Positions 7,483 to 15,677 are shown, counted from the stretch's first letter. The stretch is DNA of 64,000 bases from RGIG995 sp045542115 (GCA_045542115.1 JAZQKK010000027.1:1-64000); one strand, 5' to 3'. Notes: a model not told the origin generated them from the letters alone. Program-made: numbers and translations.

Positions 7483-9042
7483 ATGTTAGACAAGATTACC
7501 GAAATCAACGGTTCAATCAACAGCTTCGTCTGGGGAATGCCCGGACTGATCCTGTTGGTCGGGACCGGCATTCTGATGACCTGTGTTACGAAATGCTTCC
7601 AGCTCAGCCATCTGGGTCATTGGTGGAAACAAACCATTGGCAGTATATTCAAAAAGAACGTCATCGGCCATACCAAGGAAAAGGGCACCATCTCCCCCTT
7701 CCAGGCTCTTTGTACCGCGTTGGCGGCTACGGTAGGGACCGGGAACATTGCCGGGGTTGCCGCAGCGATCTGCATCGGCGGTGCGGGTGCTGTGTTTTGG
7801 ATGTGGGTTGCCGCATTCTTCGGGATGATGACCAACTATTCCGAAAACGTTCTGGGAATGTACTTCCGTCGGAAGAATCCCAACGGCGAATGGTCCGGCG
7901 GCGCAATGTATTATCTGCAAGACGGACTTGGCGGCAAAAAAGGCTGCAAGTGGATCGGGAAAATCCTTGCCATCCTCTTTTCCATCTTCACGATGTTGGC
8001 GGCCTTCGGTATCGGTAGTATGGGTCAGGTCAACAAAATTGTTGCCAACGTAGTTTCTGCCTTTGATATCAAAGCCCTCTCCGACATTGCCCTGTACTCC
8101 TCCGGCGATTCGACCATCACCCTGTATCATCTGATTATCGGTATCGTCGTGATGATTTTCACCGCCGTTATCACCCTCGGCGGTCTGAAAAGAATTGCAA
8201 ACGTTGCCGAAAAAATCGTACCCTTTATGGTGGTTCTTTTCGTTGCCGGCAGCCTTGTGATCATCGGAATCAACTATGCAAACATTCTTCCTGCCTTCAA
8301 GGCAATCTTCGTTAACGCCTTCTCTCCCGAAGCCTTCGTCGGCGGCGGTATCGGCGTTGTCATCAGCAAAGTCGTGACCCAAGGGTTCAAGCGGGGTGTC
8401 TTCTCCAACGAAGCAGGTCTCGGTTCTTCGGTTATGGTCCACTCCAATTCCAGCATTAAAGAACCCGTCAAGCAAGGGATGTGGGGCATCTTTGAAGTAT
8501 TCGCCGACACGATGGTAGTCTGCACGATGACCGCGCTGGTCGTCCTGACCTCCGGCGGACTGAACGGCGGCGTGTTCAATGCTCAAACCGGTGAGATTGC
8601 CGCAGGCTACACCGACGCCACTCTGGTGGGCGGAGCCTTCAACAGCGTATTTAGCTGGGGCGGCATTGGTGCGAAATTCGTAGCTATCGCAATGTTCCTG
8701 TTTGCCTTTACCACCGTTCTCGGCTGGTCTCACTACGGCTCGAAGGCTTGGGAATATCTGTTCGGAGCAAAGACCGTAATCATCTTCAAGATCATCCACG
8801 TTTGCACCGTTATTTTCGGCGCTATCCTGACCTCGTCTCTGGCTTGGGACCTTTCCGACACCTTCAACGGGTTGATGATGATTCCCAACTTGATTGGCGT
8901 CGTCGTCCTGTTCCCCTTGGTTATAAAGATTACCAAAAACTACGTCAACCGTAAGGTTAAGGGCAAGGACGAAAAACCCATCCTCTCCTACGACCCGGAA
9001 ACCCAGGCACAACACGAAGCCACCCTTTCCAAAGAAGACTAA
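7483..9042 (+). CDS. Sodium:alanine/glycine symporter, AGCS family
   Basis: Membrane transporter that imports glycine or alanine with sodium. The 519-residue product starts at the ATG at 7483, placed by GGAGG at 7473-7477; an in-frame TTG upstream would lie before the Shine-Dalgarno. It has about ten hydrophobic helices and AGCS signatures: FQALCTALAATVGTGNIAGV, FWMWVAAFFGMM, RGVFSNEAGLGS (substrate/ion site region) and FTTVLGWSHYGSKA. The C-terminal tail is charged and cytoplasmic. A tandem glycine riboswitch with two terminators precedes it and a strong terminator follows, so it is a one-gene transcript controlled by glycine. Preference for glycine over alanine is inferred from that riboswitch. 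Confidence 0.95.
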   Translation: MLDKITEINGSINSFVWGMPGLILLVGTGILMTCVTKCFQLSHLGHWWKQTIGSIFKKNVIGHTKEKGTISPFQALCTALAATVGTGNIAGVAAAICIGGAGAVFWMWVAAFFGMMTNYSENVLGMYFRRKNPNGEWSGGAMYYLQDGLGGKKGCKWIGKILAILFSIFTMLAAFGIGSMGQVNKIVANVVSAFDIKALSDIALYSSGDSTITLYHLIIGIVVMIFTAVITLGGLKRIANVAEKIVPFMVVLFVAGSLVIIGINYANILPAFKAIFVNAFSPEAFVGGGIGVVISKVVTQGFKRGVFSNEAGLGSSVMVHSNSSIKEPVKQGMWGIFEVFADTMVVCTMTALVVLTSGGLNGGVFNAQTGEIAAGYTDATLVGGAFNSVFSWGGIGAKFVAIAMFLFAFTTVLGWSHYGSKAWEYLFGAKTVIIFKIIHVCTVIFGAILTSSLAWDLSDTFNGLMMIPNLIGVVVLFPLVIKITKNYVNRKVKGKDEKPILSYDPETQAQHEATLSKED

Positions 9043-9090
9043 AAAACACCCGTGCATTGTTAAAATGCACGGGTTCTTTTTTATTTATTT
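9041..9090. terminator. Bidirectional terminator
   Basis: A perfect 10-bp stem, ACCCGTGCAT/ATGCACGGGT (9048-9057 with 9065-9074), has T-runs on both strands. It serves the symporter on plus and the isomerase-like gene on minus. Confidence 0.88.
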
Positions 9091-9993
9091 TTGAGAAATC
9101 CGATGTTTTTCCACCATCGAAACCAAATATTTTCCTACGTCTGCCATAATTTTTGCTCCCACGGGAATGAATCCCTCATCCACGTCGAAGATAAACTGTC
9201 CGTTGACTTCGTAGGTAAAGTCTCCCTGATAGTCGATTTCTCCCAAAGCTTTACAAATCTCCACCCAATTCAACTTTCCAAGATAGGGAAGCTGATGCTG
9301 GTCCCGGGAATAATCGTTATCGTGGATATGTAACGCTCCCAAACGATGATGACCCAAGATGCGAACCACATCGGCGGCGGTGTAGTCGGAAACGGGAAGG
9401 GCAACGTGTCCCACGTCCAGACAGGCGGTAATCCAAGGACTGTTCAGCGTATCGATATAACGAACGAATTCGTAGGGGTCCGAACAAACCGACGGCACAA
9501 TATATTTCCGCTCCGGGTCTTTTTGGAACAGATTTTCCACGGCGATCTTTACACTGGATTGCTCTGCGTAGGGAATCAACCGACGGTAAAACGCCATATT
9601 CCGGTCAAATAATTCTTCCTCGTGTCCCCGGTATTGGGAGTGGTGAATGGGATGTACGATCATCGCCTCGGCCCCTAAAATGCCGGAAATTTCAATGGCA
9701 CGGATCATCCGGGGGATAATGACCTTTTCAAAGGTCTCCGGGTCGTCCCACTGGGCGGCGGTAAACGTGAAAGGTGCGTGAGTCTGGGTGATAGGCATCT
9801 GCTTTTCATCGCAGGTCTTCCGTAATTCCAGCGCCAGTTCCCGGTAGTTCTCCCCATTGAACGGAGCGTCGTCGTCCACCATATCCATCAGCGAATAATC
9901 CATTGCGTCAAACCCGGCAGTTTTTACGATCTCAATGGAATCCGCGTCGTTAAAGCGGCAGGTATAGTTCCCCATATTGATAGAAAGCTTCAT
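9085..9993 (-). CDS. Sugar phosphate isomerase/epimerase (xylose isomerase-like TIM barrel)
   Basis: A 302-residue protein starting at the ATG at 9993, with GGAGGT 6 nt upstream. It has the AP-endonuclease-2/xylose-isomerase-like TIM-barrel pattern: GFDAMDYS, THAPF, EAMIVHPIHH, KIAVENL (metal-binding Glu), ACLDVGH (Asp/His), LHIHDND and the late FTYEVNG Glu. These positions normally bind divalent metal in sugar and cyclitol isomerases/epimerases. The substrate cannot be named from sequence. It has its own promoter and shares a bidirectional terminator with the symporter gene. Confidence 0.82.
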   Translation of the reverse strand: MKLSINMGNYTCRFNDADSIEIVKTAGFDAMDYSLMDMVDDDAPFNGENYRELALELRKTCDEKQMPITQTHAPFTFTAAQWDDPETFEKVIIPRMIRAIEISGILGAEAMIVHPIHHSQYRGHEEELFDRNMAFYRRLIPYAEQSSVKIAVENLFQKDPERKYIVPSVCSDPYEFVRYIDTLNSPWITACLDVGHVALPVSDYTAADVVRILGHHRLGALHIHDNDYSRDQHQLPYLGKLNWVEICKALGEIDYQGDFTYEVNGQFIFDVDEGFIPVGAKIMADVGKYLVSMVEKHRISQK

Positions 9994-10024
9994 CGTTGTA
10001 CCTCCAAGATAATTATCTGGTTTT

Positions 10025-10052
10025 ATTATAACACGATGACGGAAGAAAGCAA
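10025..10052 (-). promoter_or_regulatory. Promoter of isomerase-like gene
   Basis: TTGCTT (10047-10052), a 16-nt spacer and TATAAT (10025-10030) on the minus strand. Confidence 0.6.
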
Positions 10053-10092
10053 GTCCGTAGGGACATTTTTCGATTTTTTGTCGAAAGAACGA

Positions 10093-10120
10093 GGAAGAAG
10101 TGCCCTTCGGCACTTCTTCC
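10093..10120 (-). terminator. Hairpin after rubrerythrin gene
   Basis: A perfect 12-bp stem, GGAAGAAGTGCC/GGCACTTCTTCC, with a 4-nt loop, 6 nt after the rubrerythrin stop. The T-run is weak on minus and better on plus, so function in either direction is possible. Confidence 0.6.
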
Positions 10121-10125
10121 AATTT

Positions 10126-10668
10126 TTAATAATTTTCTTTTTTGATTTCAAAATATGCTTTCGGGTGGGCACAGACGGGGCACATCTCAGGAGCTTTCTT
10201 TCCAACCAGAATGTGTCCGCAGTTGGAACACTGCCACATCGTATCCCCATCCCGGGAGAAGACGATGCCCTCTTCGATGTTGGCAAGCAGTTTACGGTAG
10301 CGCGCTTCGTGTTCCGATTCAATCTTGGCAACGCCCCGCATCAGACGGGCAATATCGGCAAAACCTTCTTCGTCGGCTTCTTCCGCCATCCGCTTATACA
10401 TATCGGTCCATTCGTACATTTCCCCGGCGGCAGCATCGGCCAGGTTCTCTTCCGTGGAAGGGACGGCGCCGTTGTGCAACAGCTTGAACCAAATTTTGGC
10501 GTGCTCTTTTTCGTTCTTCGCCGTCTCTTCAAAAAGATTGCCGATCTGAACGTAGCCGTCTTTCTTCGCCTTGGAAGCGTAGTACAGATACTTGGTATGA
10601 GCCTGAGATTCTCCGGCAAAGGCGTCTCTCAGGTTCTGTTCGGTCTTCGTACCTTTCAAATCTTTCAT
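10126..10668 (-). CDS. rbr: Rubrerythrin (peroxide reductase)
   Basis: Cytoplasmic non-heme diiron protein that reduces hydrogen peroxide in anaerobes. The 180-residue chain starts at the ATG at 10668, with GGAGGT 8 nt upstream. The N-terminal ferritin-like four-helix domain shows the two iron-binding patterns: FAGESQAHTKY and ETAKNEKEHAK, then KIESEHEARY. A C-terminal rubredoxin-like domain carries CSNCG and CPVC pairs for Fe(Cys)4. The promoter holds a 13-bp palindrome between the -35 and -10 elements, which suggests repressor control, probably oxidative-stress responsive. A second, domain-swapped relative lies at 23.7 kb. Confidence 0.95.
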   Translation of the reverse strand: MKDLKGTKTEQNLRDAFAGESQAHTKYLYYASKAKKDGYVQIGNLFEETAKNEKEHAKIWFKLLHNGAVPSTEENLADAAAGEMYEWTDMYKRMAEEADEEGFADIARLMRGVAKIESEHEARYRKLLANIEEGIVFSRDGDTMWQCSNCGHILVGKKAPEMCPVCAHPKAYFEIKKENY

Positions 10669-10690
10669 AAAAACATACCTCCAAATTTTA

Positions 10691-10719
10691 ATTCTATATA
10701 TTGATAGTATCAAACGCAA
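10691..10719 (-). promoter_or_regulatory. rbr promoter with palindromic operator in the spacer
   Basis: TTGCGT (10714-10719), a 17-nt spacer and TAGAAT (10691-10696) on minus. The spacer contains the perfect palindrome TTGATAGTATCAA (10701-10713). A protein bound there would block RNA polymerase. Confidence 0.55.
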
Positions 10720-10728
10720 ATAAAAAAG

Positions 10729-11052
10729 TTATACATTCCATTCTTCAAAAGAAAGAGGGCGATAGGTGTCTGTATCAAGATCCTCGGAAAATACCGACCG
10801 GAGACCTTCGCCCTGGGCAAGGGATTCCTTTTGATACTTCTTCAACCGCTTTATCCGATATTCCAGTCGGGATGCAGACGACCGGTCTTCACTTTCCCAG
10901 GCGGCACAAAACGCCACCGGGGGATGGGTACGGGTGTATTTGGAATGCGGGCACGCCCCGGAACGGTGTTCTGCCATCCGCCGGGAAAGGTCGGTGGCAA
11001 TTCCGCAGTACAACGACCCGTCGGAACAACGAATCAGATAGGTGTAATACAT
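10729..11052 (-). CDS. GIY-YIG domain protein, UPF0213/YhbQ-like
   Basis: A 107-residue single-domain GIY-YIG nuclease-fold protein. The motif is YYTYLIRCSDGSLYCGIATDL, where Y-T-Y and Y-C-G represent the GIY and YIG elements, followed by R-R at the catalytic Arg position and H-S/K-Y-T-R-T spacing typical of the YhbQ/UPF0213 group. These small proteins are linked to DNA repair or processing, but the physiological role is poorly defined. It is the last gene of a four-gene minus operon, 6 nt after the preceding stop, so it is co-transcribed with envelope genes. The functional connection is unclear. Confidence 0.88.
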   Translation of the reverse strand: MYYTYLIRCSDGSLYCGIATDLSRRMAEHRSGACPHSKYTRTHPPVAFCAAWESEDRSSASRLEYRIKRLKKYQKESLAQGEGLRSVFSEDLDTDTYRPLSFEEWNV

Positions 11053-11058
11053 CGCTGA

Positions 11059-12084
11059 TTACAGATATTTCATATCCACCAGCAACCATTTCCCATCCAC
11101 TTGACGGAAGGAAAGACGGTATGCGGAAGGATAATTTTTCTCTTCGCCCCGCCAGAATACGATATGGTCGAAGCGGACCGTACCGGCAAAGAATCCGTCT
11201 CCGGAACATTCCACGTCGGTAAATTCCCAGTTGCGGAATTCATATCCGCTGTGGGTGTTATACCAATAGTTGGAAAAAGTCCGAACCGCTTGATACAACG
11301 GCGTGGAGGCGTCCATTTTCGCCTTCAATCTGGCAAAAGTCGAATCCTTGGCAATGTAGCAGGCGTACAACTTGGAAAAATCTTGCATCACCGTTTCGTA
11401 TTCGGTTTTTTGTTGTTCGGAAGGAGGGACGGTCATCGTGCCGTTTCCGTCTTCGTCCTTTACCAAAGAACACTCCACGCCGTCCCGGGTAACGCCCTTC
11501 AACTGCGGTTCGTACAAGTAGCCTTCCAGGGTATAGGTCAATCTTTGAGGAACTTCAAACACGTCTTTGACGCCCTCAAAATCGGGATTAACGGAGGGAG
11601 TCCCTTCGGTCAAAGTAAAACCGTTTGCGGTAACGTTCACCGAAGCGGGAGCGGTAACGGTGATGGGGTCGATATAATCCACCATCGCAATGACCTTCCA
11701 ATTCCGTTTTCCGTTGTGGGGGACCAGGCGAACCTGCCCGATGCATTTGTTCCCGGAATAGATGCGATAAATCTTTTCTCCGGGGGTATCCCCGTCCCGT
11801 CCGGCAAAGCGAAGGTCGGAAAAATCAGACCCGAAGGAATCTTTCAAATAGCGAATATAATCTTCTTTGGAATTCTTCTCGCCAAAGGTAAAATCCGACG
11901 TTTGAGCCGCTGTTTCGTAATCTCCCGCCGCAAAGTGATTGAAATATTCCGTTACTGCCCCGATTTCGGAATTGGCCTCAAAGGTTTCCATACTGTGCCA
12001 CAACGTATCGAGCACGCCCCAAACGGCAACGGCTAAAATCAAAGCCACCGCAAGAAGCAACAACTTAAACCAATGTTTTCTCAT
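11059..12084 (-). CDS. Membrane-anchored extracytoplasmic protein, unknown function
   Basis: Not assigned to a named family. The 341-residue product has one N-terminal transmembrane segment (about residues 7-25) and a long outside part. The stretch just after the anchor (EYFNHFAAGDYETAAQTSDF) and the C-terminus (VDGKWLLVDMKYL) both resemble NTF2/SnoaL-like cone-fold edges, so the protein may contain two such modules; this is inference. It overlaps no neighbour: 6 nt separate it from the phosphodiester glycosidase gene upstream and 6 nt from the GIY-YIG gene downstream. Co-transcription with a glycosyltransferase and a glycosidase suggests an envelope role. Confidence 0.75.
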   Translation of the reverse strand: MRKHWFKLLLLAVALILAVAVWGVLDTLWHSMETFEANSEIGAVTEYFNHFAAGDYETAAQTSDFTFGEKNSKEDYIRYLKDSFGSDFSDLRFAGRDGDTPGEKIYRIYSGNKCIGQVRLVPHNGKRNWKVIAMVDYIDPITVTAPASVNVTANGFTLTEGTPSVNPDFEGVKDVFEVPQRLTYTLEGYLYEPQLKGVTRDGVECSLVKDEDGNGTMTVPPSEQQKTEYETVMQDFSKLYACYIAKDSTFARLKAKMDASTPLYQAVRTFSNYWYNTHSGYEFRNWEFTDVECSGDGFFAGTVRFDHIVFWRGEEKNYPSAYRLSFRQVDGKWLLVDMKYL

Positions 12085-12090
12085 CTTCCG

Positions 12091-13161
12091 TTACTCTCCT
12101 TTCGCTTCCGGCATTACCACAATGGCATCGGGAAGCCGACGGGAACCGTAGAGGGAAGAAGAAACGTTGAGAATTTCCCCGTTGTACATCATCATACTGG
12201 ACGAACCGCCGTCCAGATTCGCGGCGTTGACCGCTCCGTACTCCAACATAATCTGGGCACAGTCTTTGTAAGAAGCCCCCAAGCTGCTGGCCTGACGACC
12301 GTCAATGACCAACAAAAGCACCGCTCCGTCGGCACGTTGACCAATCACGGTTCGGGGATTCAGACCGCCCCCGTTCCCGGTGATATCCACCAGATTACCG
12401 TTGACAATAAACACAGGGCCAAAGGAAATGGCATCCCGCAGTCCCCGGTCAAGGGCCTGTTGTCCGGTCATATTCCCGACTACAAGCACGTTGTTTTGGT
12501 CAAATCCAACCACGGTGGAGACGGCGTTCAAAGAACCGTAGCGCAGTTTGGAATCGTGAATAACGATTCCCAAGGGGGTGCCTCCGTTGCCTACTCCGCC
12601 CGCATCTTCAAATCCGCCGGCGTTAATGGCAGCTATCGCCCCGGTATCCGCATAAAATTCTTCCACACGCTTTCCGCCCCGGCCGTCGTATACGTCCAGA
12701 GCCGCAACCTGCACCCGAGAGGGGTCGCGGACGATCATAATCCGTCCCCGGAAGGTGGAACCGAGCACTTCTTCCACGATAATATCACCCTTTTCCGCCT
12801 CATCGAGGGGCTCAAAGGGAGCGGTGGATTGGGTCACTTCGTCGGTCTCGACCACGGAATATTTCCGCAAAATGGACTGGACTTCCTCTTCCGAATAATA
12901 GATTCGGGCCACGAATTTCGCCGCCGACGTTTCCATTACCGTATTAACAAACACTTCCGCCGCAGAGGTGGAGGGGCCCCGGCAAATCACCGTAACGGCA
13001 CCTACCAGCAAAATGACGGCGGCCAGAAGAACCACGCCAAGCAGGGCAAAAACCCTTCCGACCCAACGACCGACGGCAGATTTTTTCTTTTTTTGACGGG
13101 GAGCAGGCGACGATACCTGCTCTGCCTCTTCGGTCCGAACCGCTTCTTCTACGTAAGACAA
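12091..13161 (-). CDS. Membrane-anchored phosphodiester glycosidase (NAGPA domain) protein
   Basis: Predicted extracytoplasmic enzyme of the phosphodiester glycosidase family, whose members cleave sugar-1-phosphodiesters and occur with exopolysaccharide or wall glycans. It starts at TTG 13161, placed by AGGAG 9 nt upstream; the in-frame TTG three codons earlier directly abuts the RBS. A Lys-rich cytoplasmic stretch precedes a transmembrane helix around residues 35-60. The catalytic domain follows with family signatures: AAINAGGF, GGTPLGIVI, ISFGPVFIVNG, NPRTVIGQ, LLLVIDGR and AANLDGGSSSMM. It lies between a GT2-GtrA protein and an anchored unknown in one operon, which fits synthesis or trimming of a phosphodiester-linked surface glycan. 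Confidence 0.88.
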   Translation of the reverse strand: MSYVEEAVRTEEAEQVSSPAPRQKKKKSAVGRWVGRVFALLGVVLLAAVILLVGAVTVICRGPSTSAAEVFVNTVMETSAAKFVARIYYSEEEVQSILRKYSVVETDEVTQSTAPFEPLDEAEKGDIIVEEVLGSTFRGRIMIVRDPSRVQVAALDVYDGRGGKRVEEFYADTGAIAAINAGGFEDAGGVGNGGTPLGIVIHDSKLRYGSLNAVSTVVGFDQNNVLVVGNMTGQQALDRGLRDAISFGPVFIVNGNLVDITGNGGGLNPRTVIGQRADGAVLLLVIDGRQASSLGASYKDCAQIMLEYGAVNAANLDGGSSSMMMYNGEILNVSSSLYGSRRLPDAIVVMPEAKGE

Positions 13162-13195
13162 TTTTAACAACTCCTATGTATCAAACTCAAATCAT

Positions 13196-14245
13196 TTATT
13201 TCCGAAACACCCAGCTGCGTTGAATCCGAAAGCTGATGCAAAACAGAAGAATATCCACGGGAATCTTGGCAATCGCCGAGGGACAGCCGGTCAGAGACAG
13301 CAGATGCACCAATCCAGCGGAGCAGAACAACTGCCCGATGCAAAGAACGTAATACCGCAAAAGAGTTCCTCCCAATCCGTCCCGGGAGCGGAAGACCACC
13401 GTGCGATTCATAAAGAAATTGAACAGAGACGAAATAATGCGGGCCACCGCGGTAGCGATGTAAATATTCACCGCTTCAAAGCCGGGAAGCCACCGCCCCA
13501 ACAACCAAATCAACAAGGTGAATAAACCCCAGTCCAAAACAAAGGAAAGCATCGACGAGGACAAATACTTCAGAATCAAGCCGTAGATGGCCACAGAATC
13601 CCGAATTACCCGAAAATGAGAAGATTTATTTTCTTCGATATACACCGTTTCAATGGGAACTTCCCGAATGGTCACTTCCGCCCGACGGGTCTCCAAAAGC
13701 ATATTGGTCTCAAATTCAAACCGTTCTCCTTTTACGTCCAGAAGATACCGGCAAAATTCCGAAGAAATTCCCCGCAGTCCGGTCTGGGTATCGGTGACGG
13801 GAATGCCGCACAGCGACTTAAACACGAAAGACGTGATATGGTTTCCCATCCGGGACCGGGCCGGAACGTTGTCTCCGGTAAAAACCCGGGCTCCCAGAAT
13901 AAGACTTTGGGGATGCTCCTCCAAAGCCTGGGCGCAACGGACGACGTCGGCCATCGCGTGCTGTCCGTCTCCGTCCAGAGTAACCACGCCCACCTGTCCG
14001 TTTTCCAGGGAAAGGAAATGATTGAAAGCGGTCTTTAACGCCCGGCCTTTTCCCAAATTTTTTCCGTGACGAAGAAGGGTGCACTGGGGATATTCCATCG
14101 CCCGTTCAAACCAGACCCGACATTCGGGCTTGCTTCCGTCGTCCACCAGAATAATCGAGGAAAATCCCGATTGAACCAGCCCCTCCACCACCCGGAGAAA
14201 TTTCTCGTCGGGGTTAAGAGAAGGAACGATTGCAGTTACGTTCAT
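13196..14245 (-). CDS. GT2 glycosyltransferase fused to GtrA-like membrane domain
   Basis: A 349-residue two-domain protein. Residues 1-215 are a family 2 glycosyltransferase of the dolichol-phosphate-mannose/undecaprenyl-sugar synthase type: IVPSLNPD, VDDGSK, GKGRALKTAF, TLDGDGQH (DXD-like), DTQTGLRGI. Residues 225-345 are four hydrophobic helices of the GtrA family, with typical RIISSLFNFFMNRTVVF and IQRSWVFRK endings. Such fusions load a sugar on a lipid carrier and help flip it for surface glycan decoration. This is the first gene of the operon continuing into the phosphodiester glycosidase, an anchored protein and the GIY-YIG gene. Sugar identity is unknown. Confidence 0.92.
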   Translation of the reverse strand: MNVTAIVPSLNPDEKFLRVVEGLVQSGFSSIILVDDGSKPECRVWFERAMEYPQCTLLRHGKNLGKGRALKTAFNHFLSLENGQVGVVTLDGDGQHAMADVVRCAQALEEHPQSLILGARVFTGDNVPARSRMGNHITSFVFKSLCGIPVTDTQTGLRGISSEFCRYLLDVKGERFEFETNMLLETRRAEVTIREVPIETVYIEENKSSHFRVIRDSVAIYGLILKYLSSSMLSFVLDWGLFTLLIWLLGRWLPGFEAVNIYIATAVARIISSLFNFFMNRTVVFRSRDGLGGTLLRYYVLCIGQLFCSAGLVHLLSLTGCPSAIAKIPVDILLFCISFRIQRSWVFRK

Positions 14246-14305
14246 AATCCACTCGCTTCCTCCGGCAAAAACCGGAATATATCAGTATATAATGTACCAA
14301 TTGTA

Positions 14306-14334
14306 ATTATAGCATATTTCTGCGGGGTTTTCAA
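14306..14334 (-). promoter_or_regulatory. Promoter of GT2-GtrA operon
   Basis: TTGAAA (14329-14334), a 17-nt spacer and TATAAT (14306-14311) on minus. It lies downstream of the terminator of the candidate small RNA, so the operon need not depend on read-through. Confidence 0.7.
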
Positions 14335-14374
14335 GTATCAAACTGAAAAATAAGAAATCTTTAATAAATTCGTC

Positions 14375-14569
14375 GAAAAAACGAAGACGGGGAGCGTTCC
14401 CTGTAAACGCTCCCCGGTTCGGACCACGAATTGCTCCGCGATCAAGGTTGGTGGAATATATTATGTAAAAAGTGAGGAATGTGCTTCTCGTTTCGTGTTT
14501 TTTCGACATCCGGATTCCCCAAAACGCCGTCTTCCGTGTTTAATCTGTACAAACACGCTTTCACACGCG
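14375..14569 (-). ncRNA. Candidate orphan small RNA (~195 nt), class unknown
   Basis: A strong minus-strand promoter (14576-14604) is followed by ~195 nt with no plausible coding frame. The stretch ends in an 11-bp G+C-rich hairpin (GGGGAGCGTT/AACGCTCCCC, 14389-14398 with 14406-14415) and a T-run. Internal helices are visible: CGTGTTT/AAACACG near 14530-14552 and GATCGCG/CGTGGTC near 14423-14444. The next gene has its own promoter beyond the terminator, so this looks like an independent RNA gene rather than a leader. It is not SRP RNA (found at 29 kb) and has no tmRNA, RNase P or T-box core. 6S RNA is a candidate, but the 3' hairpin is local, unlike the long 5'-3' closing stem I expect. Confidence 0.5.
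14386..14416 (-). terminator. Terminator of candidate small RNA
   Basis: The stem 14388-14398/14406-14416 has a 7-nt loop, followed on minus by TCTTCGTTTTTTCG. Confidence 0.8.
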
Positions 14570-14575
14570 TTGACT

Positions 14576-14604
14576 ATTATACACGAACCGAACCGAAAAG
14601 TCAA
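14576..14604 (-). promoter_or_regulatory. Promoter of candidate small RNA
   Basis: TTGACT (14599-14604), exactly 17 nt, then TATAAT (14576-14581) on minus. It is one of the best matches to the sigma-A consensus in the window. Confidence 0.75.
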
Positions 14605-14644
14605 GGGGGCTTATCGGTTTATTTTCGAACTTTTTGTAACAAAT

Positions 14645-15649
14645 TTACACTTTGTGAGTTTTATTATACGCTTTTTCCAAAAACTGTGTTATTTTTCCCC
14701 GGTACGTTTCACTGTCGTAGGATGCGGCCCGCAAATGTCCCACGTCATCCAGAAGCCACAATTCCGCTTCGTTGTCTTTGGATGCAATGGCAGACAATCG
14801 GGAAGCGTCTTGGGAGCCAAACACCTCATCGGATTTCCCCTGAATGAAATACGCGTACTTTCCGCTCATTGTTTCAATGGGTCTGCTCAGGGATATTTCG
14901 CCGAGGTCTATCCCCGACAACAAGGGGAACAACCCCCGGACCGTTTCCCGGACGGGAGCAATATTCCACTGAGACCAATCTCCGAAACGGCTGAACAACG
15001 TGGATTCAAAATTATCGTAACAAGAATCAAAAATCACAGCGTCCACTTCGTCACACTCAGCGGCGGCCATCGCCACGGGATAGGAAGAAAAACCGATTCC
15101 TTGCACCGCAAGAAAAGAAGCCTGGGTCTCTTCTGCGGCAAACTTTACCACCGCCTTTAATTCTTCCACTTTATCTAAGGTGAACACGTTTGTTTTTCCG
15201 TCGGAATACCCGCTTCCGGTCCAATCGAAGGTGATGATATTGTACCCGGTAGCACACAATTCCGCAAGATACGCCACCCCGCCAAGGTCGGTGATTTCCC
15301 GATTGTTGTCGTAGTTGGGGGCAAGAATCAAGGTCTTATCAGAATATTCCGTGGCGTAGACCCAGTCTTCCGCATCGGGGGAATTGGGGGTCTGGGCGGC
15401 AATTTTCCAGCCGCACACCGTCCCGTTTTCGGTCTCAATCTCAAAGGTATAATAGTCCAAGCCGTGTTCCGCCGGGGAAATTTCCCAGACGGTCTTCTCC
15501 GGATGCGTCCACCGATGGATGGTCCCAAGCGCCAAGGCTACGTCCAGAATTCCCAGAACAAGGACCAGACCTACGGCAATCAACACGATCCACTTCACCG
15601 CTTTTCCCACGGAAGCAGGCTTTTTATTTTGATTTTTTTCTGATTTCAT
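14645..15649 (-). CDS. Membrane-anchored alpha/beta hydrolase
   Basis: A 334-residue protein starting at the ATG at 15649, with GGAGGAAC upstream. A Lys-rich start and one transmembrane helix (about residues 18-42) anchor an outside alpha/beta-hydrolase domain. Visible elements are the oxyanion strand TLILAPNYDNNRE, FDWTGSGYSDG, the nucleophile elbow VQGIGFSSYPVAM, the acid strand IQGKSDEVFG and the catalytic His in DDVGHLRAA. The elbow reads G-F-S-S-Y, so the last Gly of the usual GxSxG is Tyr. The Ser-Asp-His set otherwise looks complete. The fold resembles secreted esterase/acyl-transfer hydrolases near wall synthesis genes; the substrate is unknown. Confidence 0.8.
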   Translation of the reverse strand: MKSEKNQNKKPASVGKAVKWIVLIAVGLVLVLGILDVALALGTIHRWTHPEKTVWEISPAEHGLDYYTFEIETENGTVCGWKIAAQTPNSPDAEDWVYATEYSDKTLILAPNYDNNREITDLGGVAYLAELCATGYNIITFDWTGSGYSDGKTNVFTLDKVEELKAVVKFAAEETQASFLAVQGIGFSSYPVAMAAAECDEVDAVIFDSCYDNFESTLFSRFGDWSQWNIAPVRETVRGLFPLLSGIDLGEISLSRPIETMSGKYAYFIQGKSDEVFGSQDASRLSAIASKDNEAELWLLDDVGHLRAASYDSETYRGKITQFLEKAYNKTHKV

Positions 15650-15677
15650 ATCGTTCCTCCGAATTTCTTCTTTTTTG

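Noticed and set aside
7513..9057. Long minus-strand open frame opposite the symporter
   Set aside because: It is an artefact of codon bias in the real gene; its product is rich in His/Gly/Asn with no domain, and it has no RBS.
10691..10719. Classical PerR box at rbr
   Set aside because: The palindrome geometry is similar, but the sequence does not match TTATAATNATTATAA, so it is reported only as an unidentified operator.
14282..14509. 75-codon minus-strand frame across the candidate small RNA
   Set aside because: It runs through the terminator hairpin and the next promoter and lacks an RBS, so it is not treated as coding.
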